Assembly: GCF_900107665.1 (NCBI RefSeq)
Contig: NZ_FNQT01000004.1
Coordinates: 62,001-126,000 of the forward strand
DNA: 64,000 nt
Direction: 5' to 3'
Source of the DNA: Haloplanus vescus
Lineage (GTDB): Archaea; Halobacteriota; Halobacteria; Halobacteriales; Haloferacaceae
Shown: piece after piece, positions 1 through 9,100 of the stretch
Layout of the letters: each line of letters starts with the position of its first letter
Numbering within the stretch: the first letter of the stretch is position 1
Translations under genes and position numbers: made by a program
Notes under the pieces: model-generated
What the model saw: the letters and a program-made list of their open reading frames with translations, nothing else
Told to the model about the DNA's origin: nothing
Database searches by the model: none

Positions 1-3000
1 TGGGCATCGGCAACGCTAATTGTACCTGCCTCACGATCGTCGTCTCCTCTGGTCGGCAACACCCATCGCCAATCGATTCGAGGGCCGATCTGTACGCCCA
101 GATGAATCAGGAAGTCCAGACGCAAGACCCGCTGGAGCCCCTCGCTACTTGACCAACTTCCAAACACCCGTTGCCAATAGTCGCTTTCTGGTTCCGCGAG
201 TGTCGGTGTCTCGGACGGTGTTACGCTGGACGCCTTCTCGATGACCGCTGCCCATCGCCGAAACGTAGTTGCTCGGGACTCTTCGTGTGACCCTGCGTCG
301 AAGAATCGATCTGAACTCGAATCGATTCCTTCTAGAATATCTGCAGCTGCTTCGAACTCGCTTACCCATTCGGTCCCGAATACGATTTGTTCGGCAGGAA
401 GCGTTTCGTCCTGCCCGTCCTGGTGTCCGATTGGCAATTCAACCTGCTGGGTGTAGCGCCGCTCAAGATAGTCATCGTAGTCGGAAGGCAATTTGTTCGT
501 CTTGGCACCAGTTAATGTGGCCTCTACCTCGTCGAATCGACGATTCCGATTGGGGATTGGATGAAGCCACTTCGCTATCTGTCCACGTGTTACCGTCTCG
601 TAGAGTGTCGAGAGATAACCGATAACGCTAGAATCGGAAGTTCTCTCCCCCGAATATCCTCCAGCCTCTGCAGCAACCCGTCGGTAGAATTCTGCAGGGC
701 TATCCAGATTTCTGGTCCCCCAGTCCCGGTTGAAACTCTCGAGTGGCCCGATCCATTCCGTTCGGAACGGGACCACGAACACGGGGAGTGTCGTCGGTGG
801 GGATGGAAGTTCTGAGATAATTGACTCAGACGTCTGACTACTCCCGGTTCGGCGAAAGACAATACGCTCGCTCCGTTGTGCTCCGTGTCCCTGCCGCGTG
901 TCTCCGCGAGAGCGAGCACGAACGAGATGTGTGACACCATTAGAGGCATCAGTGTCGTTAGCCTGGTGTGCTTCGGCGGGTATGAGGGGGACTCTTTTTT
1001 CCCCGAGCCGACCCGCTGCTCGCTTCACGTCTGAATCGTCGTCTAAGTCGAGTTCATCACCTTCAGAGGCTGATGTGAGGATCGAACAGATCGTCTCGAA
1101 GTACGCCTCCGCGTGTTCAACCCGTTCAACTGGTACCGCCCACCTACCAGAGGAAACAGCGCTTCCACTGAGCCCCCAGTACTCACACAGAATATCGATG
1201 CAGCCTCGGGCATTACCGGTGTCATCGTCGAAAAGACGCTCCAGAACCTCGGTCAGGCCCAGCCTCCTCGCACACTGGCGAAATGTATGCTCGGTGTCGC
1301 CCTGTAATGTAGAGACACGTTGACTCCAGGTGTCTCCCGACTCAATGACTGTCTCGGCTGGTAACGGTGCTTCGGGCGCGTCTCGACGAAGGGTCTCGAA
1401 CCCTCGAATGCGCTCGGGATCAAGCAGGGTATCCCGAGGGCATTGTGCGTCCGTGTCATCGGTCGGAACAATCGGAGAATCCTGAAGCAACGTGACCGCC
1501 TCCTGTACGCTCTCGGTTAGAGGCGTCCCGGAACCCGAACTGGGTTCCCCGCGTAACGGCATCGTCATCCAAGGCATCCACTGCCTGAATCCATCCCTGC
1601 TTGCTCCTCTCTCGTCGCCCCTCGCCAAGTCTGTCCCGGCGTCAGCAATTAAGTCTGGAAGCCGGTCAAGGATCTGTAGATTTTGTTGGTCGTCAGCGAG
1701 CGACTGCCTATCGAACTCGACCCGGAATGGTGCGTGGACGACGAACGGGAACGGGGTCGTAGCCTTCTCTATCGGGTAGTGGAGGTAGAGTGGCTTTGGC
1801 GATGGGTTCCAGTCATCCGTCGATTCGGGGGGCCGTTCGAACAGTAGGTGGATCTCGTCCCGTTCGTCTTGGTCGTCATTCGGAACAATCTCGTCATATG
1901 TTCGAGTGTAGCGTCTATACTGACGAGTCTGCGAGGTACCGTCGGCGGTCTGGACCGTATAATCGACTGACCTGCGAGTCGTATTGGAGTGTTCGTCTAT
2001 TGAGCGTTGATCAGCCTGGTCTATGCAAACCTGATGCCGATCTATAATCTGAAGCTGTCCTGTCTCGTCGTGCGTCACCTGAATCAGGTCGAGCTCTTCG
2101 ATCTCTTCAAGGAGAATCAGCGTTTCAGGTGAGATATCAGTGCACTCTTCCCAGAATTCGCGCCGACGTCGTTCGCAGAATGCAGCGCGATCCACGGGTT
2201 CTGACGAACGCCGGTTTGTGAATGTTGCCGCTCCTTCTTTGTCAGATGTCGTGAGGACCGACTCAATATGATCCAATAGATCACGCCACTGGTCATCCAA
2301 GTACTCGAGTTCGACTACCGTTGAGAAATCACCCCGATACTCGTCTAGCCAGTCAGCTAACTGAGGATCCACTCGCTTGGAGAGGTTCGCGCTCGATACA
2401 TTATCCCGAATGAGATGTGTCTGGAGTGGCGTTGAGTCCGCTTGAGTATCGTTCTGTAGGAACGGATAACGGAACAGGGAGATCCGGGGAATGTCTGTGA
2501 GAATATCTACAGGGGTCGGCGGCGGTTGTCTCGGCTCATTGAGGAGTTGATCCACCAGTTCGTCTATATCGATACTATCCGGGACGACACTTTGATCGGA
2601 GAATGAAAAGCGGCCTGTGTCTAAGAAATCCGACTGGGTCTCGGTGACTCCGAGACGGTCGACGAAAGAATCGGTATCGAGTAATCTTTCATACATCGAG
2701 AGAACCATTTGCGCACTCTTCGCCCGAGAGAACGTAGCCGAGAAATCCTCACCGTCCACGCTTGAGTGAATGCTGAATGCTTCACTCAGCTGTAAAATCG
2801 ATTTTAGTCCGACTCCCTTCTCCCCGATCGAATCCCGTTCCTTTGCTTTGGCAGAACGTCCCAGAGATGTGACTGCCTCGAACACGTCATCGTCGTCTAA
2901 ATGAAATGGCTCACCGGAGTTGGCAATTAGTAGTGATTCTGGCCCCACAATAACTGCGACTCGTCCATTGGTCTCTTCCTCACTCTCGACAATCGCGTCT

Positions 3001-3188
3001 CGAGCATTTTGAATTAGCTCCAGAATAGTGCGGTTGTCGTGTGCGGCAGACACGACTTGGTTCCCGTACCCAAGATCGCCTTCTCGATTCCAGGCGGTTC
3101 GGTTATTGAGCCCACTCAGAAGTTCGATGTATTCCTCGTGGCAGAGCTGAGATATACGACTGGTGACACCTGCCTGCGTGTCCATCAT
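1..3188 (-). CDS. GHKL/sacsin-like ATPase protein, 3' end outside window
   Basis: One minus-strand frame stays open from the ATG at 3188 to the left edge, about 1,062 codons, so the protein is truncated by the window. The N-terminus holds the Bergerat (Hsp90-like) ATPase signatures: an N-box LELIQNARDA near residue 50, a glycine motif ANSGEPF near 80, and a G2 lid motif GEKGVGLKS near 110. The rest matches no domain I recognise. The layout fits the large 'sacsin N-terminal ATPase-like' proteins of archaea and bacteria, some of which sit in defence islands. An in-frame stop lies just upstream, and there is a second ATG at 3185. It is transcribed divergently from the 3469 gene. The fold is secure; the biological role is unknown. 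Confidence 0.85.
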   Translation of the reverse strand, partial: MMDTQAGVTSRISQLCHEEYIELLSGLNNRTAWNREGDLGYGNQVVSAAHDNRTILELIQNARDAIVESEEETNGRVAVIVGPESLLIANSGEPFHLDDDDVFEAVTSLGRSAKAKERDSIGEKGVGLKSILQLSEAFSIHSSVDGEDFSATFSRAKSAQMVLSMYERLLDTDSFVDRLGVTETQSDFLDTGRFSFSDQSVVPDSIDIDELVDQLLNEPRQPPPTPVDILTDIPRISLFRYPFLQNDTQADSTPLQTHLIRDNVSSANLSKRVDPQLADWLDEYRGDFSTVVELEYLDDQWRDLLDHIESVLTTSDKEGAATFTNRRSSEPVDRAAFCERRRREFWEECTDISPETLILLEEIEELDLIQVTHDETGQLQIIDRHQVCIDQADQRSIDEHSNTTRRSVDYTVQTADGTSQTRQYRRYTRTYDEIVPNDDQDERDEIHLLFERPPESTDDWNPSPKPLYLHYPIEKATTPFPFVVHAPFRVEFDRQSLADDQQNLQILDRLPDLIADAGTDLARGDERGASRDGFRQWMPWMTMPLRGEPSSGSGTPLTESVQEAVTLLQDSPIVPTDDTDAQCPRDTLLDPERIRGFETLRRDAPEAPLPAETVIESGDTWSQRVSTLQGDTEHTFRQCARRLGLTEVLERLFDDDTGNARGCIDILCEYWGLSGSAVSSGRWAVPVERVEHAEAYFETICSILTSASEGDELDLDDDSDVKRAAGRLGEKRVPLIPAEAHQANDTDASNGVTHLVRARSRGDTRQGHGAQRSERIVFRRTGSSQTSESIISELPSPPTTLPVFVVPFRTEWIGPLESFNRDWGTRNLDSPAEFYRRVAAEAGGYSGERTSDSSVIGYLSTLYETVTRGQIAKWLHPIPNRNRRFDEVEATLTGAKTNKLPSDYDDYLERRYTQQVELPIGHQDGQDETLPAEQIVFGTEWVSEFEAAADILEGIDSSSDRFFDAGSHEESRATTFRRWAAVIEKASSVTPSETPTLAEPESDYWQRVFGSWSSSEGLQRVLRLDFLIHLGVQIGPRIDWRWVLPTRGDDDREAGTISVADA

Positions 3189-3318
3189 GAAGTAGGTTGT
3201 ACATGATGCCGGTAGCTATTCTGATAAATGTACTCTTCGAGAGGCGTGTGCTCAAGGTACAGTTCTACGGTAGATGCCCTCCATCACTCGGGAATTCGCT
3301 TAGGAAGTAATGATCCGA

Positions 3319-3382
3319 CTAGTCCGACTATTGTAAACTAGTGAAACTAGCCTCCTAGCCTACTAGCGAAATAACGGCCTAG
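3319..3382. repeat. cluster of six CTAG tetranucleotides in a divergent intergenic region
   Basis: Six CTAG sites lie within 64 bp (3319, 3338, 3347, 3354, 3363, 3379), between the divergent GHKL-ATPase gene (start 3188) and the 3469 gene. CTAG is rare in many prokaryotic genomes, so this density is unusual. Some sites have similar flanks (AACTAGTGAAACTAGC). It may be an operator region shared by the two promoters. The 3189-3468 gap holds no other feature I can support. Confidence 0.4.
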
Positions 3383-3468
3383 ACGGCCTGAAACGCCAAT
3401 TCTACAGAAACTCTTTATGCCTGAACCCGATAGTGAGCGCTACGGTGTGAGAGGCCTGTTCGAATACT

Positions 3469-3966
3469 ATGACCGACTACAAGAGAGCGAAAATCCAGTT
3501 CCTCGAATGGCTGCAAGGACAAGGAGAGCACCGGGGATACAGCCCCGAGGTCAACTACGATGCGAAAGTTATCTTGGAACGTCCACGTCTACTAGCCCGG
3601 TCCCGAGCCTCTGTTGAGCAACGAAGATACCTGAATTTCAAAGTCAACGACGAGATTGAATACAAGAACGACGAGTTCGAGAAGGTGTACTCTATCATCT
3701 TGGATCTGCACGACGGCAGTAACTGGGATGCAGAGCTGGATACGTTCTATCCGTTGCCTCTGAGATTAATCAACAATCTCGCTAACAAGGATATCAACGA
3801 GGACCATCCGGTTACGATTGACTTGTCTCACCCTGGTGTGGAGCGTCAGAAGAACCGATTACAGACCCTGTTCCCGATCGAGGAAGAGGAAGATCAGGAA
3901 CCACCGGCGGAGCGAATCACCGACAACCGGACCAAGGAGCTCAATGACATCGCGAAGAATCTGTAA
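3469..3966 (+). CDS. acidic protein of unknown function
   Basis: A 165-residue soluble protein with no membrane segment and no domain I recognise. Basic residues dominate the first 60 positions. The C-terminus is acidic (EEEEDQEPPAER near residue 140). The start ATG at 3469 lies about 50 bp after an AT-rich stretch near 3410. A shorter overlapping frame starting at 3417 is judged a shadow because its composition is not haloarchaeal. The gene is divergent from the GHKL ATPase and convergent with the conjugation operon, so it may belong with the ATPase gene rather than with the transfer genes. Confidence 0.6.
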   Translation: MTDYKRAKIQFLEWLQGQGEHRGYSPEVNYDAKVILERPRLLARSRASVEQRRYLNFKVNDEIEYKNDEFEKVYSIILDLHDGSNWDAELDTFYPLPLRLINNLANKDINEDHPVTIDLSHPGVERQKNRLQTLFPIEEEEDQEPPAERITDNRTKELNDIAKNL

Positions 3967-4089
3967 CACTATTTCTCCTGATTTGGAGGTCATTCACGTA
4001 CGCTTTCGTGTGACCGATGCGCGCGCTGTATACACACGGCCTAAACAGACTATCAGCAACTGAGAATTTCACCGGGGATTGTGGTAAAT

Positions 4090-6102
4090 CTATTCACCGA
4101 ACGAAAGAACCCGCCTTGCCTTGTCAAGAGGCGACTGTTCCTCCCGGCCTTCTTGACTCGGCTCCTGACCGAACCCGCGCTCTTTGAGTACGGCCTCCAG
4201 ACGGTCGCGTTCGAAGCGGACGGTCGTGAGTTCCGTTCGGAGTTGGTCGACCTCCGTCTCTAATTCCTCGATTCGCTCTGATTTCCCCTCCAGTTTAGCT
4301 TCGAGACGTTCAACCTTCGCTGCCAACAGCCGGTTCTTTTCGCGAAGATGAGCTTGATCTAGGTCACCAGATCGCTCGTCGCTCGCAGAGGCAGTACTGG
4401 CTGGCTCCGATTCATCGCCAGCCGCGTTCTCATCAGGGGTAACTCGCTCTCGACCGTGTTTCAGCCCTGCTGTTTCGATGGCTTCCAGCGTCTCGTTGTA
4501 TGTTTCGTAGCCGGGGAATCCCTCGTAGGTTCCATTCTCTCCCTCACGATCGACGAACGCGTCCTCGGGACAAACCTCGAGCGCGACAGCTGCTTTCCGA
4601 ACGGCCCAGAAGGGCATCTGGTCGTAGGACCCGCCGTCGACACGGTCTGATCCAGCCTCCGGGATCCACACCGGGATGTCATAGCCGACGCTCCGGAGTT
4701 CGTCGACGGCAGCCCAGTAGTCTTCGCCATCCAGGTTCGCATCGGCGTCGGCAACGATCCCCGTCGCGAGCGCCATCAGTTTCGCCGGCCCACCCCCACC
4801 GTTCACCTTTGAATCGCCGAAGGTGTTGGCCTGCTCGTCGACGAAACAGGACTGACCACTCTCACTGTGGCGCCAGCACGGATCGAACTGCGGCCGCGGC
4901 TGGTTTGGATCCGTATCGTAGGCATCGCTCGCGTAGTGACGGGCAATCTCGGTGATATCGATGTTCTCGACAGCCTCGTAGACGTCCTCTTTGAACGGCG
5001 AAATGGGCCGGCCTTCGAGGGTACCGTCGAGTTCTGCCAACCGCTCCTCACGTCGCTGGAGCGCCGCCTCACGTTGTCGCTGACGTTCACGTTCCCGCTC
5101 ACGCTCCGCTTCGACCCACGCCTTCAGCGTTGCCCGCCACCCGTCGTGGTCCTCGTACAGATCCGGCCAGAGTGTCGCGACCAGCGAGTCGACACAATCC
5201 GTGTGCTCGACTCGCGTGAGATCATCAGCCCAGCTGACCGCCTGCTCGATAAGGGTGTCATCGACGGTCTCGAACGGACGGAGCTCGTAGCGGACGTCGT
5301 CGGTCGCGATGGGCGTGACGACGGCATCGTGATCGGCGTGGATCGAGAGTGGCGGCTTGTACTGGCGGTTCTTGTTGTTCACCCAGTCGGGCTGGATGAC
5401 GTCGCCGGCGCCGTCGACGCGTTCGTTCACGCGGGCCTCTGCCTCCTGGAGCCATACGTTCGAGCGGTCGAGGAACTCGTCGTACACTCGTTCGAGCGCA
5501 TCCGGATCCTCGCTGAAGTGGTCCGCAATCGGGAGCGTGGCCTCCGGTGCCCCGAAGACGTACGCGCCCCCAACGGAGTCCAACGCATACACCGCGTCCC
5601 GCGTGCCGTAGAGCGTCGCATACTCGTCGACGTAGGCGTCGAGCGTTCGCTCGACGAGCGCCTGTGTCTCGGCATTGAGGTCGCCTCGCTGGGGCTTGAT
5701 GTCGTCGGCGAGGTCGATATCGCCCCAGGCGGGAACCGCCCGGAGGTCGGCATACCCGGGGGTCGGGGGCTCATCCTGCCAGACAGTCGTCTCCTCGGAC
5801 TCGTCGTAGCGACAGGGTTCCCACTGCTGGAAGGCGGACGGTGTCTTGTAGGTGGTGACGGCGTAGAGCGTCCGTTCGAGGCGGTCGTGGATCTCGTCGT
5901 AGTCACGATCGAGGCGGGCAACCCGCCCGCGCTGCGGATACCCGGCCTTGATCGCCTCGACGTCGTCGTGGTCGCGTTTGATGTACCATCCGACGAAGTC
6001 GTTCAGCCCGATGGTCGGGTAGTCCTTGACGGTCGCCAGTGCCTCGTAGACGGGGTTGGCACGACGGTAGTACTCGCGGATAGCTGATTCGGAGAGCGTC
6101 AT
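4090..6102 (-). CDS. archaeo-eukaryotic primase-like replication protein
   Basis: This 670-residue protein shows the ordered motifs of archaeo-eukaryotic primases. Motif I is WGDIDL (D128, D130), followed by the glycine turn DSVGGAYVF (about 175-183) and motif II LSIH (about 252-255), which fits the sxH nucleotide-binding motif. A central Arg/Glu coiled coil (about 335-360) precedes a Cys/His segment with FDPCWRH, which could be a metal site or PriCT-like domain, and a second coiled coil lies near 580-630. It is the last gene of the transfer operon, 39 bp after the VirD4-like ATPase. Conjugative plasmids often carry a primase to copy incoming single-stranded DNA, and that role is inferred here. 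Motif III was not pinned down. Confidence 0.72.
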   Translation of the reverse strand: MTLSESAIREYYRRANPVYEALATVKDYPTIGLNDFVGWYIKRDHDDVEAIKAGYPQRGRVARLDRDYDEIHDRLERTLYAVTTYKTPSAFQQWEPCRYDESEETTVWQDEPPTPGYADLRAVPAWGDIDLADDIKPQRGDLNAETQALVERTLDAYVDEYATLYGTRDAVYALDSVGGAYVFGAPEATLPIADHFSEDPDALERVYDEFLDRSNVWLQEAEARVNERVDGAGDVIQPDWVNNKNRQYKPPLSIHADHDAVVTPIATDDVRYELRPFETVDDTLIEQAVSWADDLTRVEHTDCVDSLVATLWPDLYEDHDGWRATLKAWVEAERERERERQRQREAALQRREERLAELDGTLEGRPISPFKEDVYEAVENIDITEIARHYASDAYDTDPNQPRPQFDPCWRHSESGQSCFVDEQANTFGDSKVNGGGGPAKLMALATGIVADADANLDGEDYWAAVDELRSVGYDIPVWIPEAGSDRVDGGSYDQMPFWAVRKAAVALEVCPEDAFVDREGENGTYEGFPGYETYNETLEAIETAGLKHGRERVTPDENAAGDESEPASTASASDERSGDLDQAHLREKNRLLAAKVERLEAKLEGKSERIEELETEVDQLRTELTTVRFERDRLEAVLKERGFGQEPSQEGREEQSPLDKARRVLSFGE

Positions 6103-6141
6103 CTCGTGTGCTCCTGCACCTCCTGACCGGGCGCGAAACGA

Positions 6142-9100
6142 CTACGCACTGGCATCGCTTGGTCCCTCCTGGTCGCCGGCGTCGGACAACTCGATTCCGA
6201 CGTAACACCGCCGCGTCTGGCCGTCCAACCACTTCTTGTCACGCTCGAACTGAGCGTGGTCGCGAAGCGTCTGTGTGAATCGGTTTTTCGGCTTCACCTC
6301 GTATCCCCCGGCCGCCGCATACTGCTCGTAGGCATCGTAGACCTCAGCAACCGCGACAACCCCGTCGTCGGATTCAGTGAGCCGGTCCTGGACGAATGCC
6401 TGAATGCCGTACGGGTCCACCTCGTTGTCTTCTTGCGCGTCGGAATCGATCGAGTCATCCGGGGGTTCCCCTGCTGGATGGAGCGTCCTGTCCTGGATCG
6501 CGTCCACGAGTGCCGGAACGGCGGTGGCCGTCTCCGTGTCTGGCGTGTAGATGTCGAGCGTCTGGTCGCTCTCGGTGGTCGCAATCGCATACGTGCGCTC
6601 CGTGTAGTCAGGGATCGGGAGGTCGGTACTGGGCACGAACGGGCGCTTGACAGGCACCCACTCCGCTTCGAATGCCTCGCGAGACTCGTAGGACTCGGGG
6701 AGCTCTCCCGGCCTGAAGACGGTGTATGTCTCGCTATCGGCGTCGTAGCTGTACGTCGCAGGGAACTGGTCTTTCGACACGGCGTCGAAGGAGTCTATCC
6801 GTGCGTGCTGGTCCCCGGCACTATCCTCGAGGACGAACGCCCCATCCCGCTTGAACCAGCGGGTGTGGCGACTGCCGCCAGTGGCCGGTCGGACGGCTGT
6901 CACCCCATCCGCGGCTCGCGCACCGCCGTTGAATGTGACGTTGTGGTTCATCGTATACAGCCGCGTCTCACCGGATGAAAGCTGATTTCGCGGCTCGCTG
7001 AGGATTTTCGCGAGCCGGTCGGCGACCTCGCCGGCTGGTTGATCGTTATGGTCTGCGACGACGAACAGCGGGATTCGCTCCTGTTCCTGAGCTTTCCGGA
7101 GGTTCGAGAGAACCTTCGCCGGGCGGACGTGCGTGGTGGTTTCGACTTCGACTTGGAGTTCCCAGTCGAGATCCGAATGCGTCGCGATGGCGTCGGGGCG
7201 GGACTCCCCGTTCTGATCGAGGACCTCCACAGAGAAGCCCGCCGCTGCGAGCGACTGCTCGACCGCTTCGAGGACTGTGTCGTGGTGCTCGCCCCCGCCG
7301 GTCGGTGACGTCGACGTGTCGGGCGTGGCTGCCTGCTCACCCTCGTCTGTGAGCCGACACTGCACCGACGATGCCCCGTCCGGGAGATCGACCTCGATGA
7401 GCGAGGACGCCTCCCGCACTTCTGGTAGTGTCTCGTAGCCCTGCGCCTCGATGGTGCCTTCCTCGATGCGCGAGAGCAGTTCCTCGTCGACGTCCTCGAC
7501 GGACACCCAGCCGTTCGTCTCGCGGACCTCGTTCGACAGCTGGACGGCGCGGATCGCACGGGCCATCGCGACTTCCAACGGTAGGTCATCCGCGTTCTCC
7601 AGAGCGACGTCAGTCGCAGCGTCACGGCTCTCCACGGTCGTCCCGCCAGCCACCCCGTAATCCTCTCGGGTATGCTCGTGAACGGCCTCTAGGGCATCCT
7701 GGAATCGCTCTTCCTGCGCACCAGTCAGAGGCTGCTCGCTATCGGGATGACCGGGCGGAATCGGGAGGGGTTCGATACTGAATGGGTCGGGACCGGTTTC
7801 GCCGAACTCCGGACTCGGGAGCTGTGCGATCCACTCGCCACGCGGGAGGGAACTAATCCGATTCTTGAACTCGACGGGATCCATCGCCTCATGTGAGAGT
7901 GCCTCGGCGATGTCGGCGTCGACGGCGATCTTCCCGACGAGGGGACTGCCGATATTGTTCAGGACGTTCAGGTAGACCTCGCGGTTGCCGGCCTCCTTCA
8001 TCTGCTCGGGGAACTGCGTCACGAGTTCGATGGACAGCCGGAACTCCCGCCCCTTTTCGAGCAGTGTCGTCAGCGTATCTGAGACGACGACCGACGACGC
8101 CTCGTCGATGAGCAGGTTCGCCACGTAGTCGTCCGGCTTGCGGGCCAGCTCGTCGCCGTCGCGACGCTTGACAGCGTCATAGAGTTGCGTCAGAATGACT
8201 CCGGTCATCACGCGGGCGGCTTCGTCGCGGAGATCGCCGAGGTCGAAGATGACTACCTTGTCCTCGTCGAGGAGGTCGCGGAAGTCGAACTGCGACTGGG
8301 TATTGTTGAAGATCCGTCGGAGGTGGGCGTCCTGCGTGATGTAATCCATTCGGTTGCTGATGCCGCTCACGACGTTCGAGAACGTCGCCGGGTTCGAGCG
8401 CAGGTGTCGCTCCAGCTTCTCCGCGACTTGCGGGTCGCTGGCTCGCGGTGCATCTTCCGGTGTCGAATCTGGTGGCCCGGCGGCGTGAAACTGGGTCACC
8501 GCCTGCTCGAACTGGTCGTGGGTGAAGTAGTTCGTATCCTGCCGGAAGTGCCCGTTTTCGAGGCCGTACTCCTCGTCGTACATCGCCTTGATGAGGTACT
8601 TGATGAGCGTCGGCGAGGCGATGGCGTCCTCGTACCGCTCCGGCCCCATCACGAGTTTGATGAGCTCTTCGTAGTGGTCGGCCTTGTCCTGGATCGCGTC
8701 GACGCGACGAACCCCATCTTCCAGCGCCGGCGTGATGTCGAAGAACGCGAACCCAGGTAGGATGTCGGGCACCGAGAAGTGGAGGACGTTCTCTTCGAGG
8801 TCCTCGGTGCCGAACCGCTTCCCGTGAGCCCGCATATAGTTCTCTGGGAGGTTCCCGCCCTTGGAGTCGATCAGGAACACGGGGCCCGTGGTCTGGTCGT
8901 ACAGGGAGAGCGCGTCGTTGATCAGCGCGACCGATTTGCCGGCGCCGCTCTTCGCGAACCGGCCGACGTGGAACGGGAGGAGATGCGGGGGAATCCGCAT
9001 CGGCTCCGGCGTGGGCGTGCCGTCCTCCCCGAGACCGCGGCCGATCGCCATCCCGGAGTCCGTGAATGCATCCATGTGGTCCTGCGCCGGGAGTGGCAGG

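Noticed and set aside
3417-3617. A 66-residue frame overlapping the 3469 gene
   Set aside because: Different frame, ends inside the longer gene, and its composition is unlike haloarchaeal proteins.
4867-6087. A 406-residue open frame on the plus strand opposite the primase-like gene
   Set aside because: It is the antisense shadow of a GC-rich gene. The minus-strand protein has coherent primase motifs and the plus-strand translation has none.
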